Below are positions 15,673-23,781 of a stretch of 25,701 nucleotides of DNA, in pieces; position 1 is the stretch's first letter; each line of letters opens with the position of its first letter. Made by a program: the position numbers and the translations under genes. The stretch lies in the NCBI RefSeq assembly GCF_043729335.1, contig NZ_JAYTLQ010000036.1, positions 1 through 25,701 of the forward strand, written 5' to 3'. This DNA comes from Crenothrix sp043729335 (lineage in GTDB: Bacteria > Pseudomonadota > Gammaproteobacteria > Methylococcales > Methylomonadaceae). The notes beneath the pieces are model-generated. The model saw nothing but the letters and a program-made list of their open reading frames with translations, was not told the origin of the DNA and ran no database searches.

Positions 15673-18517
15673 TCGCCATGCCTTGCGCTAACAAATCCAA
15701 TTGGTCTTCAGAAAAGGCCTGATAATCTTTTTGCCATTCAGATTGCTGGTTCACTTTAGTCACTTGTACAGCCGTGACTTTGTACTCAGGGCAATTGGTC
15801 GCCCAGTCCGAGTTGTCGGTGGTGATAACATTAGCACCCGATTCTGGAAAGTGGAACGTGGTGTAAACAATACCCGGTTGCACACGGTCACTGATCAGTG
15901 CACGTAACACCGTTTCGCCGGAACGACTTTTAATGCCTACCCAGTCCTGATTATTTACGCCTCTGTCTTCAGCATCGTGCGGATGGATTTCTAAAATATC
16001 CTCAGCATGCCAGACATTATTCTCGGTACGGCGAGTTTGTGCGCCCACGTTGTATTGCGACAAAATACGACCTGTGGTTAATATCAACGGGAATTTTGGC
16101 GTCACTTTTTCAGCGGTTGGCACGTAACCAGTCAACATAAACAAACCCTTGCCGTCATCACGCATAAATTCATCTTTATGCATAACAGGTGTACCGGCAG
16201 GCGATTCATCATTACAAGGCCATTGAATACTGCCCAGTTGGTCAATTTTTTCGTAACTCACGCCAGCAAAGGTGGGTGTTAAACTGGCCAGCTCCGCCAT
16301 GATTTCTGATGGATGGCTGTAATTCATCGGATAGCCCATGGCATTGGACAACATTTGCGTCACTTCCCAATCCTGGTATTTTGCCAGCGGTGTCATTACT
16401 TTACGCACTGGCGAAATACGACGTTCGGCATTGGTAAACGTGCCATTTTTTTCCAGGAATGACGAACCAGGGAAGAATACATGGGCAAACTTGGCGGTTT
16501 CATTCAGGAATAAATCCTGCACGATAACGCATTCCATAGAACGCAACGCAGCGTGGACATGCTGGATATCTGGATCAGATTGCGCAATGTCTTCACCTTG
16601 CACATAAAGCCCCATAAAGGTTTTATCGATGGCCGCTTCAAACATATTGGGAATACGCAAACCTGGCTCAGGACTCAATTCCGCGTGCCATGTTATCTCA
16701 AATAAGCCACGGGTAATGTCATCCGATACATGGCGGTAGCCTGGATATTCATGCGGGAAAGAACCCATATCACACGAGCCTTGTACGTTGTTTTGGCCAC
16801 GTAGCGGATTAACACCCACGCCTTTTCGTCCCAAATTACCGGTCGCCATTGCCAAATTAGCAATGCTGATAACCGTGGTTGAACCTTGGCTGTGTTCGGT
16901 TACGCCTAAACCATAGTAGATAGCTGAATTTTTGCCGGTTGCATAAAGTCTTGCCGCAGCTCTCACATCAGCAGCAGGTACACCCGTAATGGCTTCGGCA
17001 TTTTCTGGCGAGTGCATATCCTGGCGAATAAACGTACGCCATTTGTTGAACGATTCGATATCACAGCGCTCGTTAACAAAATCTTCATCAACCAGATTTT
17101 CGGTGACGATCACGTAAGCCAAGGCATTCATTAACGCGACGTTGGTGCTAGGGCGCAATTTTAAATGGTAATCGGCTTCAACATGCGGAGTTTTCACCAG
17201 ATCAATTTGGCGCGGATCGACCACAATGAGATTAGCACCTTGACGCAGACGTTTTTTCATCAACGATGCAAATACCGGATGGCCATCGGTAGGGTTAGCA
17301 CCGATCACCATAATCACATCGGCTTCCATCACTGAATCAAAATCTTGCGTACCGGAAGATTCACCAAAAGTTTGTTTTAAGCCATAGCCAGTGGGCGAGT
17401 GGCAAACACGGGCGCAGGTATCAACGTTATTATTACCAAAACCGGCGCGGGTGAGTTTTTGCATCAAGTACACTTCTTCGTTGGTGCAACGCGATGAAGT
17501 GATGCTGCCAATAGAATCTTTACCGTATTTGCTTTGTAGGCGTTTTAATTCTGAAGCGGCATGGTTAATGGCCTCTTCCCAGCTGACTTCTTTCCAGGGA
17601 TCGCTGATATTGGCACGAATCATGGGTTTAGTAACGCGATCTTTATGCGTTGCATAACCAAAGGAAAAGCGGCCTTTTACGCACGAATGGCCATGATTGG
17701 CCTGGCCGTCTTTGTTCGGTATCATACGGATGACTTGCTCGCCTTTCATTTCGGCTCTAAATGAGCAACCGACTCCGCAATACGCGCAAGTGGTAATAAT
17801 GGCATGTTCGGGTTGACCGTGATCAATAACCGATTTTTCCATTAAAGTAGCGGTGGGACAGGCTTGTACACACGCGCCACAGGAAACGCATTCAGAATCC
17901 ATGAACGATTGATTCTGGCTGGGCGATACTTTGGAATCAAAGCCACGGCCATCAATGGTCAGCGCGAAAGTACCCTGGGTTTCTTCACAGGCTCTAACGC
18001 AGCGTGAACACACAATACACTTGCTGGGGTCAAAACTAAAATACGGGTTGCTTTCGTCTTTAACGGCGCTCAGGTGGTTTTCACCGGCGGGGTTATAACG
18101 CACTTCGCGCAAACCTACCGCACCGGCCATATCTTGCAATTCGCAATCACCGTTGGCAGAGCAGGTTAAGCAATCCAGTGGATGATCTGATATGTACAAT
18201 TCCATCACACCACGGCGCACATCGGCCAGTTTGGGGCTTTGGGTGGATACTTTCTGGCCTTCGGCAACCGGCGTGGTGCAAGATGCTGGCATACCGCGTC
18301 CGCCTTCAATTTGCACTACGCACAAGCGGCAGGAGCCAAACGGTTGTATGCTATCGGTTGCACATAATTTGGGAATATCAATACCAATAGTGGCCGCCGC
18401 ACGCATAACCGATGTACCCATAGGCACAGTTACTGTAAAACCATCGATTTCCAAGGTAACCGTTTGCGCTACTTCAGAGGCAGGCGTACCAAAATCTTGT
18501 TGTTTATTAATGCTCAT
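15665..18517 (-). CDS. fdsA: NAD-dependent formate dehydrogenase alpha subunit
   Basis: The catalytic subunit (950 aa) that oxidises formate to CO2 at a bis-molybdopterin guanine dinucleotide cofactor. In order: an N-terminal [2Fe-2S] domain (C52, C63, C66, C80), a His-Cys [4Fe-4S] site (HPLDCLTCSANGDC, about 112-125), two ferredoxin-type clusters (CIVCSRCVRAC, CVSCGACVQAC, about 167-220), then the cofactor-domain cluster CAYCGVGC...HSCVKG (244-282). The catalytic Cys372-His373 lies in DTCARVCH, so it is the cysteine, not selenocysteine, type. The C-terminal dinucleotide-binding domain (about 815-930) has LILTTGRILSQYN. Start ATG 18517 has a strong GAGGAAAG ribosome-binding site. No signal peptide: cytoplasmic. 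Confidence 0.97.
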   Translation of the reverse strand: MSINKQQDFGTPASEVAQTVTLEIDGFTVTVPMGTSVMRAAATIGIDIPKLCATDSIQPFGSCRLCVVQIEGGRGMPASCTTPVAEGQKVSTQSPKLADVRRGVMELYISDHPLDCLTCSANGDCELQDMAGAVGLREVRYNPAGENHLSAVKDESNPYFSFDPSKCIVCSRCVRACEETQGTFALTIDGRGFDSKVSPSQNQSFMDSECVSCGACVQACPTATLMEKSVIDHGQPEHAIITTCAYCGVGCSFRAEMKGEQVIRMIPNKDGQANHGHSCVKGRFSFGYATHKDRVTKPMIRANISDPWKEVSWEEAINHAASELKRLQSKYGKDSIGSITSSRCTNEEVYLMQKLTRAGFGNNNVDTCARVCHSPTGYGLKQTFGESSGTQDFDSVMEADVIMVIGANPTDGHPVFASLMKKRLRQGANLIVVDPRQIDLVKTPHVEADYHLKLRPSTNVALMNALAYVIVTENLVDEDFVNERCDIESFNKWRTFIRQDMHSPENAEAITGVPAADVRAAARLYATGKNSAIYYGLGVTEHSQGSTTVISIANLAMATGNLGRKGVGVNPLRGQNNVQGSCDMGSFPHEYPGYRHVSDDITRGLFEITWHAELSPEPGLRIPNMFEAAIDKTFMGLYVQGEDIAQSDPDIQHVHAALRSMECVIVQDLFLNETAKFAHVFFPGSSFLEKNGTFTNAERRISPVRKVMTPLAKYQDWEVTQMLSNAMGYPMNYSHPSEIMAELASLTPTFAGVSYEKIDQLGSIQWPCNDESPAGTPVMHKDEFMRDDGKGLFMLTGYVPTAEKVTPKFPLILTTGRILSQYNVGAQTRRTENNVWHAEDILEIHPHDAEDRGVNNQDWVGIKSRSGETVLRALISDRVQPGIVYTTFHFPESGANVITTDNSDWATNCPEYKVTAVQVTKVNQQSEWQKDYQAFSEDQLDLLAQGMAND

Positions 18518-18672
18518 CCGGGCTTTCCTCGTATCATTATTTGGCTGCTACGGCCGTATACTTTTGTTGTTTCTTTCCGTCAGAAGCTCATTAAAATGCT
18601 TCAAATGGATACATAACTGTTAATTTATTTTCAATGGCTTTTTTGTTGCCTGTCTTCTCAAGATAAACACAG
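18518..18672. other. Gap between the DUF29 gene and fdsA
   Basis: A 155-nt gap interrupts the fds operon upstream of fdsA. I see the strong fdsA ribosome-binding site and no other gene. The gap is long for an operon and may hold a secondary promoter, but no clear -35/-10 pair stands out. Confidence 0.3.
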
Positions 18673-19125
18673 TCATCTTGTGCTTTCATGTTCAGGGAAA
18701 AAATCTTTTTCTAGCATCTGTGCAAAACTATAAGGACATTGTTCCGGAAAATATATTTTATCTATTCCCGTTTCATCTTCCGCACTCAGTTTCGCTTTTT
18801 CATAGGCGACAACTATTTTATCCCCCAAGTCATATTGCAGGCTCGGACTATCCTCAAGCAATCCTGATATATCAATGCGTTGCGTTAAAATTGTATTTTT
18901 CCAACTTCTGGAACGTAAAGCCGATTGAAATTGCCATTTCAGCAAATGCGCCAGTAGAACCGTTAAGCGACTCATGAGTTCTCTTTTTTCGCTTTTACTC
19001 ATGGCTTCCAATTCCTCGGCAACATGCTCAATATCCACTTCAGCAAACCGATTTTTACGCAATAACTCAGCGCTTTTAATCAGCCAGGCATAAAAATCTT
19101 TGTTGTAATCGGCTGTTGTTTCCAT
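18673..19125 (-). CDS. DUF29 family protein inside the fds operon
   Basis: A 150-aa protein matching the DUF29 pattern: DFYAWLIKSAELLRKNRFAE then DIEHVAEELEAMSKSEKREL, LTVLLAHLLKWQFQ, SRSWKNTI, and a C-terminal FPEQCPYSFAQMLEKDFFPE. It is helix-rich, without membrane segments or metal-binding clusters. The family's function is unknown; it is often multicopy in cyanobacteria and some methanotrophs. It sits between fdsB and fdsA, separated by 111 and 155 nt, unlike the overlapping fds genes, which suggests insertion rather than an ancestral subunit. A role in the dehydrogenase cannot be excluded. Confidence 0.85.
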   Translation of the reverse strand: METTADYNKDFYAWLIKSAELLRKNRFAEVDIEHVAEELEAMSKSEKRELMSRLTVLLAHLLKWQFQSALRSRSWKNTILTQRIDISGLLEDSPSLQYDLGDKIVVAYEKAKLSAEDETGIDKIYFPEQCPYSFAQMLEKDFFPEHESTR

Positions 19126-19236
19126 AACGTTGATTTTAATCCTCTAAAAATGCATATTTTCGAGAAATGGCGATTATTAATAACTCATATATAGTTAACT
19201 AACCCAGTTACAAGCAACTCAAGCCAATCAATACAT

Positions 19237-20775
19237 TTATTGCGTTATCCCAAAATCTTCAGGGAAATGATTCAGGGCGCTTAAGACGGGATAGGGTGTC
19301 ATGCCACCTAAAGCACACAACGAACCATTCAGGAGCGTATTACAAAGATCCCGTAACAACGGCACATTTTTAGCCAACTCTTTGCCAGCCATAATATCCT
19401 CAATCACTTCGCGTCCACGGGTAGATCCTATACGGCACGGCGTACATTTACCGCACGATTCTATCGCACAAAACTCCATACTGTAGCGTGCCATTTCTGC
19501 CATATCGACGGTATCGTCAAACACGACAATGCCGCCATGCCCCAATACCGCCCAGATGGCTGCGAATGATTCATAATCCACCAGGGTATCAAATTGTGAT
19601 TCAGGCAAATAAGCACCGAGTGGCCCACCGACCTGCACCGCACGAATCGGTCTGCCGGTTGCCGAGCCTCCACCGTACTCATATAAAAGTTCACGTAAAG
19701 TCAAGCCAAACGCTAATTCCACTAGACCGGCGTGCTTAATATTACCCGCCAACTGTATTGGCAACGTACCGCGTGAGCGTCCCATACCGAAGTTACGGTA
19801 AAACTCGCCGCCTTTATCCAATATAATCGGCACGGTAGCTAACGAGATAACATTGTTAATCACCGTAGGCTTGCCGAATAAGCCGCTAATCGCTGGCAGT
19901 GGTGGCTTAAAGCGCACCAAGCCGCGCTTACCTTCCAGACTTTCCAGTAACGAGGTTTCTTCGCCGCAAATATACGCGCCTGCACCTAAGCGCACTTCCA
20001 ATTCAAATTTCTTGCCACTGCCTTGAATATTATCGCCCAAATAACCGGCGGCGTGTGCTTTGGTAATGGCTTCATTTAAAGCGTCATAAGCATGTGGATA
20101 TTCCACGCGCAAATAAATATAACCTTGCGTTGCGCCCACTGCTAACCCAGCAATAGTCATGCCTTCTATTAGCACAAACGGATCATCTTCCATAATCATA
20201 CGATCTGAAAATGTGCCGGAATCGCCTTCGTCAGCGTTACAGACAATGTATTTCTGATCGCCATGGGCATTCAACACTGTGTTCCACTTGATGCCGGTTG
20301 GAAAAGCTGCGCCGCCACGTCCCCGTAATCCTGAATCAGTGACCTGTTTGACAATTTCCTCAGGCGTAAGTTTCAGGGCATTCGCTAAACCACGGTAACC
20401 GTCGTGGCTCAAATAGTCTTCTAAACTGACAGGATCAGTAATGCCGACGCGGGCAAAGGTCAGTCTTTCCTGTTTTTTAAGATAGGCAATTTCTTCAGTT
20501 AATCCCAAGCTTAGGGCATGCTCGCCGCCTTGGATGAAATTGGCATCAAACAAGCTTGTAACATCCGAAACTTGTACGGGGCCATAAGCGATGCGACCTT
20601 GTGCGGTTTCAACTTCTACCAAAGGTTCAAGCCAGAATAGGCCTCTGGAGCCATTGCGCACTAACTTAATGTCAATAGAACGCTTTTGGGCTTCTTGTGC
20701 GATAGCCGCAGCAATACGGTTTGCGCCTAAAGATATTGCGCTGGAATCGCGCGGAACATAAACAGTGATACTCAT
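19237..20775 (-). CDS. fdsB: NAD-dependent formate dehydrogenase beta subunit
   Basis: The diaphorase subunit, homologous to NuoF, passes electrons through FMN to NAD+. The protein (512 aa) has an N-terminal thioredoxin-fold-like part (about 1-85) without cluster cysteines, then GLRGRGGAAFPTG (FMN/NAD site, 149-161), NADEGDSGTF, GAGAYICGEETSLLESLEG (264-282) and the [4Fe-4S] cysteines C441, C444, C447 in SCGKCTPCR and C487. It shares a 4-nt ATGA overlap with fdsG, showing tight coupling. It is followed by the DUF29 gene instead of fdsA directly. Confidence 0.97.
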   Translation of the reverse strand: MSITVYVPRDSSAISLGANRIAAAIAQEAQKRSIDIKLVRNGSRGLFWLEPLVEVETAQGRIAYGPVQVSDVTSLFDANFIQGGEHALSLGLTEEIAYLKKQERLTFARVGITDPVSLEDYLSHDGYRGLANALKLTPEEIVKQVTDSGLRGRGGAAFPTGIKWNTVLNAHGDQKYIVCNADEGDSGTFSDRMIMEDDPFVLIEGMTIAGLAVGATQGYIYLRVEYPHAYDALNEAITKAHAAGYLGDNIQGSGKKFELEVRLGAGAYICGEETSLLESLEGKRGLVRFKPPLPAISGLFGKPTVINNVISLATVPIILDKGGEFYRNFGMGRSRGTLPIQLAGNIKHAGLVELAFGLTLRELLYEYGGGSATGRPIRAVQVGGPLGAYLPESQFDTLVDYESFAAIWAVLGHGGIVVFDDTVDMAEMARYSMEFCAIESCGKCTPCRIGSTRGREVIEDIMAGKELAKNVPLLRDLCNTLLNGSLCALGGMTPYPVLSALNHFPEDFGITQ

Positions 20776-21248
20776 TCGCCCGCTCCTAACGCACCGATAA
20801 CATCATCAAACAATTGTGGCGACACGCGGCCATAAATATCTTTGCCAATTTGCATGGCAGGCGAGCAGGCACAATTACCTAAGCAATAAACAGGTTCCAG
20901 GGAAAACTTTCCATCGGCAGTGGTTTCGTGAAAATCGATACCTAATGTGCTCTTAACATGGGCTTCCAGCTTTTTGTTACCCATGGCCTGACAAGATTCG
21001 GCAAGACACAAGTGAATGGTGTGTTTACCCGGTGGTGTTTCACGAAAATAGTGGTAAAAGCTGATCACACCATGAACTTCTGCACGCGAAAGATTAAGCG
21101 TTTTTGCAATATCAGCAACGCTTTCTGGGGGAATGTAGCCTAATGTATCCTGTATACTATGAAGAATGGGTAAAAGTGCGCCGGGTTTGTCTTTAAGGGC
21201 AGCAGCTATCTCTTGCACAGTGAGCTGGGTAGTGCTTGGTTCGGTCAT
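20772..21248 (-). CDS. fdsG: NAD-dependent formate dehydrogenase gamma subunit
   Basis: A NuoE-like thioredoxin-fold subunit that holds one [2Fe-2S] cluster in the diaphorase part of the complex. From ATG 21248 (158 aa) the ligands are C81 and C86 in CLAESCQAMG and C122 and C126 in CLGNCACSP. GTGAG lies about 6 nt upstream. A longer frame reaching 21278 reads through a palindromic leader and has no support. It is the first gene of the operon and overlaps fdsB by 4 nt. Confidence 0.95.
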   Translation of the reverse strand: MTEPSTTQLTVQEIAAALKDKPGALLPILHSIQDTLGYIPPESVADIAKTLNLSRAEVHGVISFYHYFRETPPGKHTIHLCLAESCQAMGNKKLEAHVKSTLGIDFHETTADGKFSLEPVYCLGNCACSPAMQIGKDIYGRVSPQLFDDVIGALGAGE

Positions 21249-21610
21249 GTTTATCTCACGTCGGTGGGCTCCGCCCAATAAAACAACAGGTGTCCGTTAG
21301 TTGTATCGCAAATATTTTCAGGCGCTAGCATAGCATAAAACTTTATGTGTAAAAATACATATAAAACAGCCTGACTATCCGCATTCAAGCAGGTCTTGAC
21401 AGCTTGAGCAGGCTCAGTTTGTTAATGCTTAAAAACTAAAGTATGACAGCGCAGAAATTTAAAGTTTAATAAGAACGTGTTATAGCTAACCGAATAACGC
21501 TTAACTGGATGGAAAGTATAATTCATATAAAAAAACCGGCGGATTATATAACGAAAGTATTTATATTTTTGACTGGGGCAGGGGAGAAACCGTGCTATGG
21601 AATATCAGCA
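21249..21610. other. Upstream region of the fds operon
   Basis: A 362-nt non-coding region between fdsG and the HAD gene, both on the minus strand. It holds a short hairpin near 21261-21273 (GGGC/GCCC arms) in the fdsG leader, a putative promoter near 21327-21353, and an inverted repeat TGAGC-AG-GCTCA at 21405-21416. The rest is AT-rich with no credible gene. No regulator gene for fds lies here. Confidence 0.5.
21327..21354 (-). promoter_or_regulatory. Possible sigma-70-type promoter for fdsG
   Basis: On the minus strand, TTTTAC (21354-21349) and TATGCT (21332-21327) are 16 nt apart, about 80 nt before the fdsG start. The palindrome CATAAA-AC-TTTATG (21334-21347) fills the spacer and could be an operator. 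The -35 match is poor, so this is a suggestion only. Confidence 0.3.
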
Positions 21611-22273
21611 TTACTTCTTTAGGGTAATAATGGGCCAGTTGGCTTGCGCGGCAAAAGAGGCTAATTTTTCATCAGGATCAACCGCAACTGGATTATCTAC
21701 TAATTTTAATAACGGCAGATCATTATGCGAATCACTGTAAAACCAACTGCCTTCCAGTGTGTGTTTTGTTATTTTTAGCCATTCTTGCAACAGGGTTACT
21801 TTGCCTTCCTGAAAACACGGTACACCGGTAAATTTTCCGGTATAGCGGCCATCAATAAACTCTGGTGTAGTCGCCAACAGGATATCAATGCCATATAAAC
21901 TGACTATCGGTTCAGTTACAAAGCGGTTGGTTGCCGTAATAACCAGAACGGTGTCGCCTTTTTGTTTATGTTTGGCAATCAGTTGTTGTGCAGGTTTTAA
22001 TAATAAAGGTTTGATGATGTCTGTTATAAATTTTTCGCGCCACTGATAAAGCTGTTCAGGTTGATTATCTGCCAATGGCTTTAAAGAAAAATTTAAAAAC
22101 GCAATAATATCTAATGTGCCGTGCTTGTAGTCTTCATAGAAGGTAGCATTGGCGCTCTCATAATACGCTTTATCAACAACACCCTGGTCGACTAGAAATT
22201 GTCCCCATAAATAGTCGCTATCATTAGCAATCAGGGTATTATCCAAATCAAAAATCGCTAAACTCACAGTCAT
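21611..22273 (-). CDS. HAD-superfamily phosphatase (HAD-IB, SerB-like)
   Basis: A cytoplasmic phosphatase of 220 aa. Motif I is FDLDNTL (nucleophile Asp), motif II is the Thr in VLVITATN, motif III the Lys in QEGKVTLL, and motif IV DSHNDLPLL. This resembles the serine-phosphatase-like HAD-IB genes that lie beside rppH in Pseudomonas and relatives, and here it is divergent from rppH. ATG 22273 directly abuts GAAGG, too close for a normal ribosome-binding site; GTG 22267, two codons on, is better spaced and may be the true start. The substrate is unknown. Confidence 0.88.
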   Translation of the reverse strand: MTVSLAIFDLDNTLIANDSDYLWGQFLVDQGVVDKAYYESANATFYEDYKHGTLDIIAFLNFSLKPLADNQPEQLYQWREKFITDIIKPLLLKPAQQLIAKHKQKGDTVLVITATNRFVTEPIVSLYGIDILLATTPEFIDGRYTGKFTGVPCFQEGKVTLLQEWLKITKHTLEGSWFYSDSHNDLPLLKLVDNPVAVDPDEKLASFAAQANWPIITLKK

Positions 22274-22298
22274 CCTTCACTCAAATAGTTAGCTGCGT

Positions 22299-22327
22299 AC
22301 TATAGCATCCGTACATTTTTTATGAAA
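22299..22327 (-). promoter_or_regulatory. Possible promoter of the HAD phosphatase gene
   Basis: On the minus strand, TTTCAT (22327-22322) and TATAGT (22304-22299) are 17 nt apart, about 26 nt before the start. The -10 is good and the -35 weak. It lies in the divergent region shared with rppH. Confidence 0.35.
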
Positions 22328-22415
22328 CAATGTTGGTATTTAAAGACTGATCTACTTCGCAATTCTATCGTAATCCAGATTGAGAAGAGGTAGGATAACA
22401 CTAACAGGTTTTAGC

Positions 22416-22976
22416 ATGATAGACTCTAAAGGGTACCGGCCTAATGTCGGCATTATCCTGTGTAATGACGAGGGTCGTGTGTTTTGGGCAAAACGGATGG
22501 GGGTAAACGCTTGGCAGTTCCCTCAAGGCGGCATTAATGATGACGAAGACCCCGAAACAGCGATGTATCGTGAACTATGGGAAGAAACAGGACTTGAACA
22601 GCAGCATGTTCAAATTTTGGGACGCACACGCTACTGGCTACGGTATCAATTACCGGAACGTTACATACGTAAAAGCTCAATGCCTTTATGTATAGGCCAA
22701 AAGCAGATTTGGTTTATGTTGCGTTTAGTCACTACCGATGCGGATGTTTGTTTTAACCGTTGTTCCAAGCCGGAATTTGACGATTGGCGCTGGGTGGATT
22801 ATTGGCAGCCCCTCAAAGATGTGGTGTACTTTAAACGCAAGGTATATCAAAAAGCTATGGGTGAATTGGGCGCGATTCTTACGGTAGATTCCGTACCGGT
22901 GAATGCCACAGGCTATTTAACCAAAGAAAAACGCGAAAGCGCAAAAGATAAGCTGTTGATAGGTGTATCCGGTTAG
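22416..22976 (+). CDS. rppH: RNA pyrophosphohydrolase
   Basis: A Nudix hydrolase that removes pyrophosphate from the 5' end of triphosphorylated mRNA and so triggers decay by RNase E. It starts MIDSKGYRPNVGIILCN, characteristic of RppH, with WQFPQGGI leading into the Nudix box (residues 38-60) ending RELWEETGL. ATG 22416 has CAGG 8 nt upstream; a TTG frame from 22380 is an artefact. Length is 186 aa, slightly longer than E. coli RppH (176) because of a C-terminal lysine-rich tail. It converges on cpdA, sharing 4 nt at the stops. Confidence 0.95.
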   Translation: MIDSKGYRPNVGIILCNDEGRVFWAKRMGVNAWQFPQGGINDDEDPETAMYRELWEETGLEQQHVQILGRTRYWLRYQLPERYIRKSSMPLCIGQKQIWFMLRLVTTDADVCFNRCSKPEFDDWRWVDYWQPLKDVVYFKRKVYQKAMGELGAILTVDSVPVNATGYLTKEKRESAKDKLLIGVSG

Positions 22977-23773
22977 TAGCCATGTATGTACATTTGTAAG
23001 CCGGTCAGCGGTTCGGTTAGGCGAATGACTTCCGATTTAATGTCGCCATTATTATAAAGTGAAATAATGCGATAGCCGGGGAGTGCATCGTCTAAAGAAA
23101 ACTCTTTGGCCTTAGGCTTAAACTGGTAACAGGTTGACGGCGTTCCCATTATCTTTACCCCTGCCATATTAGACTCCCAACTTTGGTGGATATGTCCATG
23201 GGCTATCGCTTTTACCTGTGGATAGCCCTTGATTGCCGCGAACAATTGTTTGCGGTTTTTTATAATCATGGTATCCATCCAGCTACTCTGCGTTTCCACA
23301 CAGTGATGATGCACAGCAATCAACGCATAATGATTTACATTATTCATCAAACAGTGTTCCAGAAACACTAATTCCTCGTTTGACAAAAATCCGCCCTCAG
23401 CGCCGATTATCTGGCTGTTCAAACCAATCAATTGCCAGTTGTTTAGAAACAGATGCTTACGGCAGGAAATGGTCCCACTGCTAAATACCTGCTGCATAAG
23501 GTCAAAATCATCATGATTACCAGGCAGGCAAATACAAACTGTATTGTAGGGTTCAAGAATATCTTTAATAAACTGATAACTGGCCATACAAGGATCTTGA
23601 GCCAAATCGCCCGTTAGCAGAATCACATCAAAATGATGGCTGGCAAAAGCGTGCTTAATAACCTCCTGAAAATAATGCGCCGTATTAATACCCAACACTG
23701 TTGCAGTCGGCGAAGCTAAAATATGCGAGTCAGTAACATGCAATATTGTTATGCATTCTTTGAATTTAGTCAT
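22973..23773 (-). CDS. cpdA: 3',5'-cyclic AMP phosphodiesterase CpdA
   Basis: A calcineurin-like metallophosphoesterase of 266 aa that hydrolyses cAMP. The metal-binding motifs appear in order: TDSHI, LTGDLAQD, LPGNHDD, VHHHCV and AHGHIHQSWE. The last two and the spacing match CpdA rather than other phosphoesterases. It follows argA by 8 nt on the same strand and is probably cotranscribed with it. With the cNMP-binding protein in this window it indicates that the organism uses cyclic nucleotides. Confidence 0.9.
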   Translation of the reverse strand: MTKFKECITILHVTDSHILASPTATVLGINTAHYFQEVIKHAFASHHFDVILLTGDLAQDPCMASYQFIKDILEPYNTVCICLPGNHDDFDLMQQVFSSGTISCRKHLFLNNWQLIGLNSQIIGAEGGFLSNEELVFLEHCLMNNVNHYALIAVHHHCVETQSSWMDTMIIKNRKQLFAAIKGYPQVKAIAHGHIHQSWESNMAGVKIMGTPSTCYQFKPKAKEFSLDDALPGYRIISLYNNGDIKSEVIRLTEPLTGLQMYIHGY

Positions 23774-23781
23774 GGCATCAC

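Noticed and set aside
15665..18517. Selenocysteine-type formate dehydrogenase
   Set aside because: The catalytic position is a TGC/TGT cysteine within CARVCH; no in-frame TGA interrupts the gene.
21396..21424. TTGACA-like -35 on the plus strand
   Set aside because: The -10 at the right spacing (TTGTTA) is poor and no plus-strand gene follows.
21521..21545. Possible terminator after the HAD gene (CCGCCGG followed by T7 on the minus strand)
   Set aside because: The stem would be only 3 bp; the T-run alone is not enough.
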